Source: Acidimicrobiia bacterium
GTDB lineage: Bacteria > Actinomycetota > Acidimicrobiia > Spongiisociales > ZC4RG35
Direction: 5' to 3'
Assembly (NCBI GenBank): GCA_029240695.1
Contig: JARDZU010000004.1
Coordinates: forward strand, 1-34,851
DNA: 34,851 nt
Position numbers and translations under genes: made by a program. Within the stretch, counting starts at the first letter, position 1. The number at the start of each line of letters is the position of its first letter. Below, piece after piece: positions 1 through 8,732 of the stretch. The notes under the pieces were generated by a model that was not told the origin of the DNA, did no database searches, and saw nothing but the letters and a program-made list of their open reading frames with translations.

Positions 1-384
1 GTCGACGGGGAGCAGACCGAGGCACTGGTCGGGGTTCGAGGCTCGGTGCGGTCGGCGATTCATGAGCTGACCCGGACTGTCATGCAGCGTTACGGTCATG
101 ACACGGCCCGTCTTCGCCTCGATATCGCCGGATATGCCGAGAGACGGCGTCAGGCGCTGACTATCTACGCCGATCGGCTAATCGACCAACTCATGGTCGA
201 AGGTGGGGAGGTCATGCTGGAACCGATGAGCCCGGCCGATCGAAAAGTGATCCACGACGCCGCCGCTGCTCGAGAGGGCGTCAACTCCTACTCCGAGGGG
301 GAATCACCCCGTCGCTACGTGGTTCTCACCGCCACGGGCCCGACGGCCCCCACTGCCGCCACACAAAGCGAAGAAGAGGAATGA
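1..384 (+). CDS. jag: Jag/SpoIIIJ-associated RNA-binding protein (KH/R3H), C-terminal part; 5' end outside window
   Basis: Frame is open from base 1 (VDGEQTEALVGVRGSVRSAIHELTRTVMQRYG...RLRLDIAGYAERRRQAL...MSPADRKVIHDAAA...). R3H-like C-terminus, located directly before rsmG-parA-parB as in many genomes. Confidence 0.85.
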   Translation, partial: VDGEQTEALVGVRGSVRSAIHELTRTVMQRYGHDTARLRLDIAGYAERRRQALTIYADRLIDQLMVEGGEVMLEPMSPADRKVIHDAAAAREGVNSYSEGESPRRYVVLTATGPTAPTAATQSEEEE

Positions 385-444
385 GGTTGTAGGTTGTAAG
401 TGGTCGGTGGGTCCAGAAAACCTACGACCTAGAACTTAGAACCA
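385..444. repeat. Heptad-phased inverted repeat element 1 (jag-rsmG gap)
   Basis: AGGT/AAGT/CGGT at 384, 391, 398, 405 and ACCT/ACTT/ACCA at 420, 427, 434, 441, exact 7-nt period; the arms are imperfect reverse complements. Confidence 0.75.
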
Positions 445-446
445 TG

Positions 447-474
447 AATTACCCCGCCTTCCGGCGGGGTAATT
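447..474 (+). terminator. Intrinsic-terminator-like hairpin after jag
   Basis: AATTACCCCGCC-TTCC-GGCGGGGTAATT, perfect 12-bp stem, followed by TGTTT. Confidence 0.7.
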
Positions 475-490
475 TGTTTCACGTGGAACC
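475..490. promoter_or_regulatory. parS: parS-like ParB binding site
   Basis: TGTTTCACGTGGAACC matches 15/16 to TGTTTCACGTGGAACA, the reverse complement of the classical TGTTCCACGTGAAACA parS. Confidence 0.85.
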
Positions 491-1088
491 TTCCCATCTT
501 CTTTGGGCTCGATGCAGCGAGTGGGCCGGTCGTGAATTGTCCCCGACCCGGGTCTCAACTCTCGAGCGGTATCGGGAGTGGCTGCTTACCGAAGCGGTGG
601 AAGCCGGGGGCATCGGCCCCAACGAGGCGGTCCGGGTCGACAACCGGCATATCGGTGACTCATTGCTTTTTGCGGGGGGATTTCGAGAGACTCCGGAACT
701 CGTTCTCGATGTCGGATCCGGGGTTGGTCTACCCGGGATTCCTCTAAGCGTCGTGATGCCCGATACCCGTTTTGTGCTACTCGATCGATCGGGCCGGCGG
801 GTCGATCTGATGAGACGGGTGACGCGGATGCTGGATCTGCCCAATGTCCAGGTGGTACATGGAGATATCTCGGACTGGGATACCCCGGTCGATGGGATTG
901 TCTCCCGGGCCAGTCTCTCCCCGGAGCAGGCGTTGGTGACCTTCAACCGTCTTCTGCGGCCGGGAGGCAGGGCTGTAGTGGGGGGCTCCTGGGCGGCGCC
1001 ACCGGTGGTGGTGGGCTTCGACCTGCTCGAAGTTCCGGGCACGGTCCTTGACCAAACTGTTTGGCTTCTTATCATGCGTCCTCAGTGA
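483..1088 (+). CDS. rsmG: 16S rRNA (guanine527-N7)-methyltransferase RsmG
   Basis: LVLDVGSGVGLPGIPLSVVMPDTRFVLLDRSGRRVDLMRRV is the RsmG SAM-binding signature. Start taken at GTG 483 because ATG 444 would translate the terminator hairpin. Confidence 0.9.
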   Translation: MEPSHLLWARCSEWAGRELSPTRVSTLERYREWLLTEAVEAGGIGPNEAVRVDNRHIGDSLLFAGGFRETPELVLDVGSGVGLPGIPLSVVMPDTRFVLLDRSGRRVDLMRRVTRMLDLPNVQVVHGDISDWDTPVDGIVSRASLSPEQALVTFNRLLRPGGRAVVGGSWAAPPVVVGFDLLEVPGTVLDQTVWLLIMRPQ

Positions 1089-1867
1089 GCGAAAAGCGCC
1101 CTCTGGTTGTCGCGCTGGCCAATCAAAAGGGTGGCGTGGGCAAATCGACCACCGCCATCAATCTGGCCGCGGCGTTGGCTTTTCAGGGTCAGCGAACACT
1201 TCTGATCGATCTCGACCCGCAGGGCAATGCCACCAGTGGTCTCGGGGTGGATCGGTCAGCTATCAGCACGTCGATATATGAAGTCCTGCTCAAGGAAGCC
1301 GAGACAGATGACGCGGTAGAGCCCACGTCGGTGCGGGATTTGTTCGTCATCCCGGCCACGATCGATCTGGCCGGCGCCGAGATCGAGCTTGTCTCATTGC
1401 TTTCACGTGAAACACGTTTGCGCACCGCCATTGCTGATCTCGATCAGGGTTTCGAGGCCATACTGATCGACTGTCCTCCCTCTCTGGGTCTGCTCACCGT
1501 CAACGCCTTCACTGCTGCCGACGAGGTGTTGATCCCGATCCAGTGTGAGTACTACGCCTTGGAAGGTCTCACCCAGTTGTTACGCAATGTGCAATTGGTG
1601 ACGGCTAATCTCAATAAGGACTTGAAGGTTGGCGGTGTGGTGCTCACCATGTACGACGGTCGAACCAAGCTGTCCAAGGATGTTGCTGAGCAGGTACGTG
1701 AGCATTTTGCCGAAACCACCTATCGGACGGTGATTCCGCGCTCGGTGCGCCTTTCCGAGGCTCCTTCCTACGGGGAACCGATCGAGGCGTTCGATCCGAT
1801 GAGCCGAGGGGCCATCGCCTACCGACAACTGGGACGGGAGTTCATCGAACGTCACGGGCTGAACTAG
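1085..1867 (+). CDS. parA: Chromosome partitioning ATPase ParA/Soj
   Basis: ALANQKGGVGKSTTAINLAAALA deviant Walker A; LIDLDPQGNATSGLG; ILIDCPPSLGLLTVNA. Confidence 0.95.
   Translation: MSEKRPLVVALANQKGGVGKSTTAINLAAALAFQGQRTLLIDLDPQGNATSGLGVDRSAISTSIYEVLLKEAETDDAVEPTSVRDLFVIPATIDLAGAEIELVSLLSRETRLRTAIADLDQGFEAILIDCPPSLGLLTVNAFTAADEVLIPIQCEYYALEGLTQLLRNVQLVTANLNKDLKVGGVVLTMYDGRTKLSKDVAEQVREHFAETTYRTVIPRSVRLSEAPSYGEPIEAFDPMSRGAIAYRQLGREFIERHGLN
1399..1414. promoter_or_regulatory. parS: Second parS-like site, inside parA
   Basis: GCTTTCACGTGAAACA, 14/16 to TGTTTCACGTGAAACA. Confidence 0.7.
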
Positions 1868-1873
1868 GAGGAT

Positions 1874-2731
1874 GTGATGACGGTTAGACGTGCGGGCTTG
1901 GGCCGGGGTCTCGAGTCACTGATCCCAATCGATCCGGCTCAAGTCGAATCAGGGGGCTTCCGAGAAATCCCGGTCGATCAGATCAAAGTCAACCCGGACC
2001 AGCCCCGCTCGCGATTCGACGATGAGTCGCTCGAGGAGATGGCCAACTCGATGAAGGACGTGGGCATCCTCCAGCCAATCGTGGTGACCCGAGGGGACGA
2101 CGGCTATGTCTTGATCGCCGGGGAACGACGTTGGCGGGCAGCGAAGCGAGCCGGGTTGGGTGTGATTCCGGCGGTGATTCGTGAGGCCACTGGTCAGCCG
2201 ACGCTGGTCGAGGCCTTGATCGAGAACGTGCAGCGCCAGGATCTCACCCCACTCGAGGAGGCTCACGCCTACCAACATCTTCTGGAAAATTATGGAATGA
2301 CGCAGGAGCAGGTGGCGGGGCGCGTGGGCAAGTCGAGGCCCACGATCGCGAACACCTTGCGTCTCCTTCAGTTGCCGGTAGAGGTCCAGGGGATGGTCGA
2401 TGCCGGCGAGCTCTCGGCCGGGCACGCCCGCGCCCTGGTGGGTATGGAGGACGCCGCCTACGCCACACACCTCGCCGGCCGAGCGGTCGACGAGGGGTGG
2501 AGCGTTCGGCAGATGGAGGATGCAGTCAGGATGAGAAAGGGGGAGCGGCGCAACAGCCCGACCGGTGTTCGTCAGCTCCGGCCTGTAGAGATCATCGAGC
2601 TCGAGAAGCGACTCACCGATCACCTTGGCACACCGGTGAAGATCAGTTACCGGAACGAGAAGGGCAAGATGGAGATCAGGTTCGGCTCATTGGGAGAGCT
2701 CGAGCGGCTCTATCGGATGTTCAACGGCTAG
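1874..2731 (+). CDS. parB: Chromosome partitioning protein ParB/Spo0J
   Basis: IPVDQIKVNPDQPRSRFDDESLEEMANSMKDVGILQPIVV; GERRWRAAKRAGL; ALIENVQRQDLTPLEEA. Confidence 0.95.
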   Translation: MMTVRRAGLGRGLESLIPIDPAQVESGGFREIPVDQIKVNPDQPRSRFDDESLEEMANSMKDVGILQPIVVTRGDDGYVLIAGERRWRAAKRAGLGVIPAVIREATGQPTLVEALIENVQRQDLTPLEEAHAYQHLLENYGMTQEQVAGRVGKSRPTIANTLRLLQLPVEVQGMVDAGELSAGHARALVGMEDAAYATHLAGRAVDEGWSVRQMEDAVRMRKGERRNSPTGVRQLRPVEIIELEKRLTDHLGTPVKISYRNEKGKMEIRFGSLGELERLYRMFNG

Positions 2732-3701
2732 TGGCCACTTCGCCTGCGGCGTTGGCGAAGAACTGGGTCAAACCGTCGACGACGGAGTAACCGACCTCCT
2801 CGTCGAGCTTGCCTCTTGACACAACCACAGCGGGCGCGCGCGTCTCCTTGAGGAGGGCGCCGGCCCGTCCCTCGACCTTGCCGCCAAGCGCCGAGGCCAG
2901 GGACCGTGCTAGCAATTCACCCGCCTCGGACCGGCTGTGCTCCGAGGCAAAGTAGAAGACAGCGTCGTCGCCGTCGGGGCTCAGTTGGAAGGCAACGATG
3001 AGATCCGCGCCGAGGACGTTGGCCCTATGGGCCCTCAGCCGCTCCGGGACCGATCCGTCCTGTGACCTCGACATCACCGGGAGCCCACCCAACTCCTGCA
3101 GTCCTAGTGCGGCGGCTGACGCCGCCTCCCAAGTGACAGACGCCTCGTGGGTGTCCCGGCAACCTGCGTCGAGGTAGACCCTGGCCCCGGCAACCGTGGG
3201 CGGGAGGCGACGGAGCCATTCCCGTTCACGCACCGCCTGCCGGCCCTCTTTCATCTCGCCCCGGGTCACCAGATGTATCTCGGTGACCACCTCGGGTCCT
3301 GCTTTTCCATCTTCTGCCAGGTTGCGGTTGTGCTGGAACTCGATGATGGCCTCTTCGGTCTTGGGCCCGAAGATCCCGTCGACCTTGCCCACGTCGAAGC
3401 CGAGCGAGCTCAGACGGGACTGGATCTCTGAGACGTCCTCCCCTCGCATCATCGGCCGGCGGAGGAAGAGCATCCGGTCACCGAGGCGGTACCCGGCCTC
3501 ATAGAGCGAGCGCCAGGTGTCGGGTCCGACGATGCCGTCGACGTCGAGTCCCCTGGCCTTCTGGAATTTCTGGACCGCCGCCTGTGTGCCTTGGCCGAAG
3601 GTCGACGAGGGATCCGACTCGATGGGGTAGCCCAGGGCATCGAGACGCTCCTGAATGTCCCGCACCGCTGCTCCCTCGTCACCGACGCGATAGAGACGCA
3701 T
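2721..3701 (-). CDS. cwlM: Peptidoglycan-binding-domain protein with degenerate N-acetylmuramoyl-L-alanine amidase fold (CwlM-like)
   Basis: Two N-terminal PG_binding_1-like repeats (VRDIQERLDALGY..., VSEIQSRLSSLGF...) followed by an amidase_3-like region. Located next to trxA/trxB and parB as in mycobacteria. Confidence 0.75.
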   Translation of the reverse strand: MRLYRVGDEGAAVRDIQERLDALGYPIESDPSSTFGQGTQAAVQKFQKARGLDVDGIVGPDTWRSLYEAGYRLGDRMLFLRRPMMRGEDVSEIQSRLSSLGFDVGKVDGIFGPKTEEAIIEFQHNRNLAEDGKAGPEVVTEIHLVTRGEMKEGRQAVREREWLRRLPPTVAGARVYLDAGCRDTHEASVTWEAASAAALGLQELGGLPVMSRSQDGSVPERLRAHRANVLGADLIVAFQLSPDGDDAVFYFASEHSRSEAGELLARSLASALGGKVEGRAGALLKETRAPAVVVSRGKLDEEVGYSVVDGLTQFFANAAGEVATSR

Positions 3702-3703
3702 GT

Positions 3704-3764
3704 GAGTTACAGGTTATAGGTCATAGGTTTTAGGTACCTACGACCTACCACGAGAACCTAGAAC
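3704..3764. repeat. Heptad-phased inverted repeat element 2 (trxA-cwlM gap)
   Basis: AGGT at 3711, 3718, 3725, 3732; ACCT at 3736, 3743, 3756. Confidence 0.8.
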
Positions 3765-3768
3765 GCTT

Positions 3769-4089
3769 TTACAGGAACTCAGCCAGTTCCTGTAAGAGCC
3801 TGTGCTTGGGTGCTGCGCCGACGATTCTCTTCTTCTCGACGCCATCCTGGAAGAGGATCAACGTCGGGATGCTCATCACATCGTGTTGTGCCGCCGGCAT
3901 TGGGTTGTGGTCGACGTTCAGTTTTCCGATGGTGAGGCCGGCGTGCTCGTCGGCGATCTCCTCGAGTACCGGGGCGATCACCCGGCACGGACCGCACCAT
4001 TCAGCCCAGAAATCGACGAGGATCGGCGTGTCGGCGCTTATGGCGTCGTTGAAGGTGCCGTCGTTGAGAGTGACGATGTTCTCGGCCAT
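3769..4089 (-). CDS. trxA: Thioredoxin
   Basis: ILVDFWAEWCGPCRVIAPVLEEIADEHAG, WCGPC active site; start at ATG 4089 (MAENIVTLNDGTF). Confidence 0.95.
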   Translation of the reverse strand: MAENIVTLNDGTFNDAISADTPILVDFWAEWCGPCRVIAPVLEEIADEHAGLTIGKLNVDHNPMPAAQHDVMSIPTLILFQDGVEKKRIVGAAPKHRLLQELAEFL

Positions 4090-4120
4090 TGGTTTGGTTT
4101 CTCCTTGAGGTGTCAGAGTC

Positions 4121-5047
4121 TCATTCCAGGCCGGCCAACCAACGCTCTGCGTCGATGGCTGCCATACACCCGGTCCCTGCCGCAGTGACCGCCTGGCGAT
4201 AGGTGTGATCTGCGACGTCACCGGCGGCGAACACGCCGTTCACATCCGTGCGGGTGCTGCCGTCGGGCGACTTCACGATGTACCCATTCTCGTCCAGATC
4301 GAGTGCTTCGGCGAACAACTCGGTGTTGGGCTTGTGCCCGATTGCCACGAACACGCCATTGGCCGCCATCTCCTGCTTCTTGCCGGTTACGGTGTCTTCG
4401 AGGGTCACCTTCTCGACAGTCGTGCTCCCGTGGATCTCGGTCAGCACGGTGTTCCACAGCACCACGATCTTCTCGTGGTCCAGAACACGCTGCGCCATGA
4501 TCTTCGAAGCCCGGAACTCGTCACGGCGGTGGACGATCGTGACCTTTGAGGCGAACTTGGTCAAGAACAGGGCCTCCTCCATGGCGGTGTCACCTCCGCC
4601 GACCACGACCAGCTCTTGGTCCCTGAAGAAGAACCCGTCACAGGTGGCACAGGCCGACACCCCGCGCCCGGTCAATTCCTCTTCACCGGGGACTCCCAGC
4701 CACTTGGCGGTGGCGCCGGTGGCGACGATGACGGCATCCGCCGTGTAGTCATCCCCACCGACCTTGACCTGGAGTGGCCGGGAGTCGAAGTCCACGCTGG
4801 TCACATCGACCTGCTGCATGCGAGCCCCGAAACGCTCGGCCTGCTTGCGAAACTGGTCCATCAATTCCGGGCCGAGGATGCCGTCAGGAAAACCCGGATA
4901 GTTCTCGACATCGGTCGTGATCATCAGCTGGCCTCCTGCAGCCACCCCCTCGAAAACGAGCGGGTCGAGGTCGGCGCGGGCGGCGTAGAGGGCGGCGGTC
5001 AGTCCCGCCGGCCCGGAGCCGATGATGATCAACTTCTCGTGACTCAT
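4121..5047 (-). CDS. trxB: Thioredoxin reductase
   Basis: [29 protein letters not shown] (CATC), [46 protein letters not shown]. Confidence 0.95.
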   Translation of the reverse strand: MSHEKLIIIGSGPAGLTAALYAARADLDPLVFEGVAAGGQLMITTDVENYPGFPDGILGPELMDQFRKQAERFGARMQQVDVTSVDFDSRPLQVKVGGDDYTADAVIVATGATAKWLGVPGEEELTGRGVSACATCDGFFFRDQELVVVGGGDTAMEEALFLTKFASKVTIVHRRDEFRASKIMAQRVLDHEKIVVLWNTVLTEIHGSTTVEKVTLEDTVTGKKQEMAANGVFVAIGHKPNTELFAEALDLDENGYIVKSPDGSTRTDVNGVFAAGDVADHTYRQAVTAAGTGCMAAIDAERWLAGLE

Positions 5048-5054
5048 CTCTGTA

Positions 5055-5327
5055 TCAGGTCCTCTTCAACCACAGATAGGTGCCCGCTCCGACGAATACC
5101 AGACCGACGACCGCAAAGGCCCCGGCCGTGGTCAACGGGATCTCGAGGGCCCCAAATATCGCCAGAAACAGGAACAACAACGCGGACAACCCAAGGCTGG
5201 CCGCCAGGATTCCCAGCCCGGTGACACGGATCCCCTTGGCCACACGGTCGACTGTGAGCGAACGGATCTTGATAGTGATCTGCTCGAGGATCTCGGCGAA
5301 CCTGGCGGCTAGTTCTTCCACTGTCAC
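5055..5327 (-). CDS. Small membrane protein, two predicted TM helices
   Basis: Hydrophobic stretches [21 protein letters not shown] and [18 protein letters not shown]. Confidence 0.6.
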   Translation of the reverse strand: MTVEELAARFAEILEQITIKIRSLTVDRVAKGIRVTGLGILAASLGLSALLFLFLAIFGALEIPLTTAGAFAVVGLVFVGAGTYLWLKRT

Positions 5328-5357
5328 CGAGATTAGTTACCCCGTCGTCCGTGTCGG

Positions 5358-6113
5358 CTATCCGACGTAGACGATCTCACAACGGGGGAGCACGACGAAG
5401 GTGACTATCGGCTCTGCCTCTGGATCCGCTGGCATGACCAGCAGATAGATCTGATCGAGATCGATCTCGTCGACCACCACGTGCTCATCGAGGGCGACAC
5501 GAGCCATGCACGCTTCGACGTCACGGTCGGTGCCTTCGGTGAGAGCTCGGTCGGCTTGATTGGCACGGGCTTCTTCTGCGAGCTCGGCGAAGGGAAGGGC
5601 GAAGCTTTCCTCACCACCGGCCCCGGCTGCAGCGGTCGTCGCTGTGGCTGCGGCTGTGGTCTCCGTCGTCATCTCGGGAGCGGACTCACCGTCATCACTT
5701 CCCTGGGCTACGAACGGGGTCTCCTCAGTAGGCGCATCGAAGGCTCCGTCGGCGGTGGTGTTGGCGCCAGAGTCGGCACCGCCGTTCAGGGTGTCATTGT
5801 TGAGGACGCTGACCAGTCCAACGGTGACGAACAGCCCGGCGGCTACATAGGCGAGGCGCTGCCACCACGGTGTTGCCGGGCTCTTCCCAGGCTGCCTACG
5901 AAACTCGGTCCACAGATCGCGATGGAGAGCAGCCTTCTCCAGATCGGTCATCTCCGCAGTAGGAGTGGCAGCCAGCCATCCGATCACCTCGGTCTGGGTG
6001 CGGTACTCCTCACGGCACTCCGGGCACGACTCGACGAGGGCGCGCGCCTCGGCCTCATCGCTCAAAGAGCCATCAGCGAAGGCAGCGATCAGGTCGAGAG
6101 GATGGTCATGCAT
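5358..6113 (-). CDS. Anti-sigma factor (zinc-finger-like N-terminus, TM segment, extracytoplasmic domain)
   Basis: HPLDLIAAFADGSLSDEAEARALVESCPECREEY, TM LAYVAAGLFVTVGLVSVL; immediately downstream of an ECF sigma gene. Confidence 0.75.
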   Translation of the reverse strand: MHDHPLDLIAAFADGSLSDEAEARALVESCPECREEYRTQTEVIGWLAATPTAEMTDLEKAALHRDLWTEFRRQPGKSPATPWWQRLAYVAAGLFVTVGLVSVLNNDTLNGGADSGANTTADGAFDAPTEETPFVAQGSDDGESAPEMTTETTAAATATTAAAGAGGEESFALPFAELAEEARANQADRALTEGTDRDVEACMARVALDEHVVVDEIDLDQIYLLVMPADPEAEPIVTFVVLPRCEIVYVG

Positions 6114-6131
6114 TCGAATCTTTGGACGGTC

Positions 6132-6680
6132 TCATTGGTCGATTTGGTTCCCCAGCTGCTTGGCGAGTAGACGGCGGCCGCGAAACACACGGGACTTCAC
6201 GGTCCCGATGGGAACCCCCAGGATCTCCGCTGCCTCGGGGAGCGACAGTCCTTCGAGGTCGGAGAGAACCACCGCATTGCGGAAGTCGGGAGGGAGTTCG
6301 GCGAGTGCGGCCTCGATCTCGGGTCGCAAGGCGGCGGATTCGATCGCCTCTTCGGCCGAAGGGTCCGAAGGGTCGACATGTTCGGGGAGGCTCTCAGAGG
6401 GTCTTCGCTTGGCACGACGGAGTTGGTCGTAACAGGTGTTCACCGCGATCCGGTAGATCCACGTCCCAACTGCCGACCGGCCCTGGAACTGGCCAGCCTT
6501 GCGAAACACAGTGAGGAATGTCTCCTGGGTGGCGTCGAGGGCCTTCTCCCGGTCTCCCAGGATGCGGAGGCACACCGAGAACACCCGGTCCTCGTGATTT
6601 CGCATCACTGCGTCGAATGCATCCCGGTCTCCGGAGACGACCCGAGTCAGCAGCTCGGCTTCCTTGCCGGGGACCGTCAC
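6132..6680 (-). CDS. ECF RNA polymerase sigma factor (SigM/RpoE type)
   Basis: RDAFDAVMRNHEDRVFSVCLRILGDREKALDATQETFLTVFRKA; LPEAAEILGVPIGTVKSRVFRGRRLL. GTG start at 6680 gives a 4-nt overlap with the upstream gene. Confidence 0.9.
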   Translation of the reverse strand: MTVPGKEAELLTRVVSGDRDAFDAVMRNHEDRVFSVCLRILGDREKALDATQETFLTVFRKAGQFQGRSAVGTWIYRIAVNTCYDQLRRAKRRPSESLPEHVDPSDPSAEEAIESAALRPEIEAALAELPPDFRNAVVLSDLEGLSLPEAAEILGVPIGTVKSRVFRGRRLLAKQLGNQIDQ

Positions 6681-7969
6681 GGGGTGAATCGTACTTCTCC
6701 GAGCTCCCCGAAATAGGTTCCGTCCGGCTGCTCGGGGAAGTCGGTCATCCACAGCAACCAGTGCCCCCCCTCACGTCTCGGGAGGGGAAAGAGGATCGTG
6801 CTCGACTCCGCAGTGGCTGTCAGGGCGCGTTCCCATCCGTCGATCCCATCGGGTGGGTCCTGAGCCCAGAAGATGCTGAACTCGGTGCCGCGGGTGAGTC
6901 CCACCAGTTGCACGGCCGATGGCGCGCCACTGACCTGAAATCGGAGCCCGACGCCGGGCTTCACCAACGAGACAGGGTCCTGGTATCGCTCAGACCTCCA
7001 AATCGTCGACGCACTGCCGTCGAGGACGTCGCCGAGGGCCTCGTCGTTCTCGCCGCCTTCCCCGAAGGGATCGAAGGAGGCGAAGTCGACCACTCGCACC
7101 GGGCCCGGGGCCACGGTCGTGCCGGTGCCCGCGGTTGTCGTGGTCGCCGGGTTGGCGCCCACAGTGGTCGTGGGGGAAATTGGGATGATCTGGCCTCCAC
7201 CGATGAAGAGCCGCCCCAACGCAACCAGACCCACTGCCAGGATCACGAGCCCGACGGCAACGTAGAGGAGGCGCCGTGAGGTCGACAGAGGCTCCGGCTG
7301 GGCTGGTCGGGGGGTCGGGGAGGCGAGGAGCGCCTTCGCCAGCTCGTCGGCATCCAGGTTGCCCGACTGAGCGGAACGCAGCACCCGGTCAACGGCCCTC
7401 GGGACACCATCGATGCTCTCCGAGGGCGGCGGGCCGCCGGGTGCCGACCCGGTGAGAGCCGTTTCGAGAGCGGCAGCCAGTGCCCGCACATCGCCGTCCT
7501 GATCGGTGCGTGTTTCCCGACCGAACGCCCCGAGCTTCGCTGGATGGGCAACCGACCACGAGATAGCGGAGAGATCGATCTGCCCGTGCACCGCGCCTGA
7601 CTCATGCAGCGCGGCGAGAGCACCGGCCAGACCCGACGCGTTGGGCAGGAACTCCTCCAGACCGACGGTCTGATCCGCTTCCAGTCGATCGGCGGCGGAT
7701 GCTCCACCGGTCCACTCACAGACGGCGTAGGCGCCGCCCTTGGCATCCTCGACCGCGAACACCCGGGAAAGATGGGGATGCCCGGTCTTGGCGGCTCCGC
7801 TCACGTTCACAATGAATCGTTCCCTTCGCTCTTGGCTCGACTCCGGCCCGAGAGACCGGATGAGGACTGGGCGTTCGAGGGAGGTGTCAGTAGCCAGCCA
7901 CTCCTCGATGTCGTTGTCGCGCCCAAGCCGCATCTCGAGGCGGTAGCGGTCGGAGACCGGGGGTGGCAT
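6677..7969 (-). CDS. Pseudokinase-TM-extracytoplasmic domain protein resembling the C-terminal part of mycobacterial MviN/MurJ
   Basis: Kinase-like N-lobe/C-lobe with HGQIDLSAI (HRD) and KLGAFG (DFG) lacking catalytic Asp; TM LLYVAVGLVILAVGLVALGRLFI; C-terminal discoidin-like region (DGSASTIWRSERYQDP...). Confidence 0.7.
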   Translation of the reverse strand: MPPPVSDRYRLEMRLGRDNDIEEWLATDTSLERPVLIRSLGPESSQERRERFIVNVSGAAKTGHPHLSRVFAVEDAKGGAYAVCEWTGGASAADRLEADQTVGLEEFLPNASGLAGALAALHESGAVHGQIDLSAISWSVAHPAKLGAFGRETRTDQDGDVRALAAALETALTGSAPGGPPPSESIDGVPRAVDRVLRSAQSGNLDADELAKALLASPTPRPAQPEPLSTSRRLLYVAVGLVILAVGLVALGRLFIGGGQIIPISPTTTVGANPATTTTAGTGTTVAPGPVRVVDFASFDPFGEGGENDEALGDVLDGSASTIWRSERYQDPVSLVKPGVGLRFQVSGAPSAVQLVGLTRGTEFSIFWAQDPPDGIDGWERALTATAESSTILFPLPRREGGHWLLWMTDFPEQPDGTYFGELGEVRFTP

Positions 7970-7995
7970 AGCCCTAGTTCAGCACCGAGCAGCCC

Positions 7996-8715
7996 TCAAG
8001 CCCTATATCTCAACAGATGGAGCGGTGTCTCCCGGGCTTGAAACCCTTCCCGCTCGTAGAGACGGCGAGCCCGGTCGTTCTCGGGCCGGAGATTGAGAAC
8101 GAGCGCACGCGACCCGCGTTTGGAGGCCCACAGGGCGGAGGCCTGCACCAACGAGCCGCCGATGCCCCGGCCGGCAAATGACGGGTCCACAGCCACACGC
8201 TGGAGGTAGGACACCGTCATCTGGGAGCCGACCAGGGCATAGCCGGCGAGTTCGTTCTCGATCCGGGCGGTGAGGACGGTGGCGCGTGGCGTTGCCCGCA
8301 TCGCCTCGACCAACCCCGCCTCACTCATCCTCCAGAACCCGTCGAAGGCGAGGTGGTCTATCGCCACCAAGGGGTCCCAGTCGGGGACATTGGTCGCCTC
8401 GACTTCATGCTCCGGTGCGCCGATCCCGGCTCCCAACGCCATCTCCATCACGTCGAGCAGGCGGAACGGGGCGAATCCAGCCGAAATCCAGACCTTCGTA
8501 GCCGACGGGTAGAGAGCCGGGGAGTAGACGATGCCCGACCCCATCGACCCGAGAAGCTCTGCGACGGCCCGAAGGAACTCGTGGGTGCCCCGCTCGAGAC
8601 GCACTGCGGGGTCGGGGAAGTCATCGTTCCACGGCCGTGCCAGTGCCTTGGCCCAACCCCTGCGCACGGTCACCGAGCCGGGCCAGACCCCATCGAGATG
8701 CAGCCGATCGGGCAC
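7996..8715 (-). CDS. GNAT-family acetyltransferase
   Basis: VSYLQRVAVDPSFAGRGIGGSLVQASALWASKRGSRALVLNLRPENDRARRLYEREGF. Start taken at GTG 8715; the longer ORF start is implausible (low-complexity Arg/Pro and overlap with the divergent gene). Confidence 0.85.
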   Translation of the reverse strand: MPDRLHLDGVWPGSVTVRRGWAKALARPWNDDFPDPAVRLERGTHEFLRAVAELLGSMGSGIVYSPALYPSATKVWISAGFAPFRLLDVMEMALGAGIGAPEHEVEATNVPDWDPLVAIDHLAFDGFWRMSEAGLVEAMRATPRATVLTARIENELAGYALVGSQMTVSYLQRVAVDPSFAGRGIGGSLVQASALWASKRGSRALVLNLRPENDRARRLYEREGFQARETPLHLLRYRA

Positions 8716-8732
8716 CTGTGGGAGAGTACGGC

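Noticed and set aside
444-482. ATG at 444 as rsmG start
   Set aside because: Would translate the terminator hairpin and half of parS; GTG 483 gives a better-sized RsmG N-terminus.
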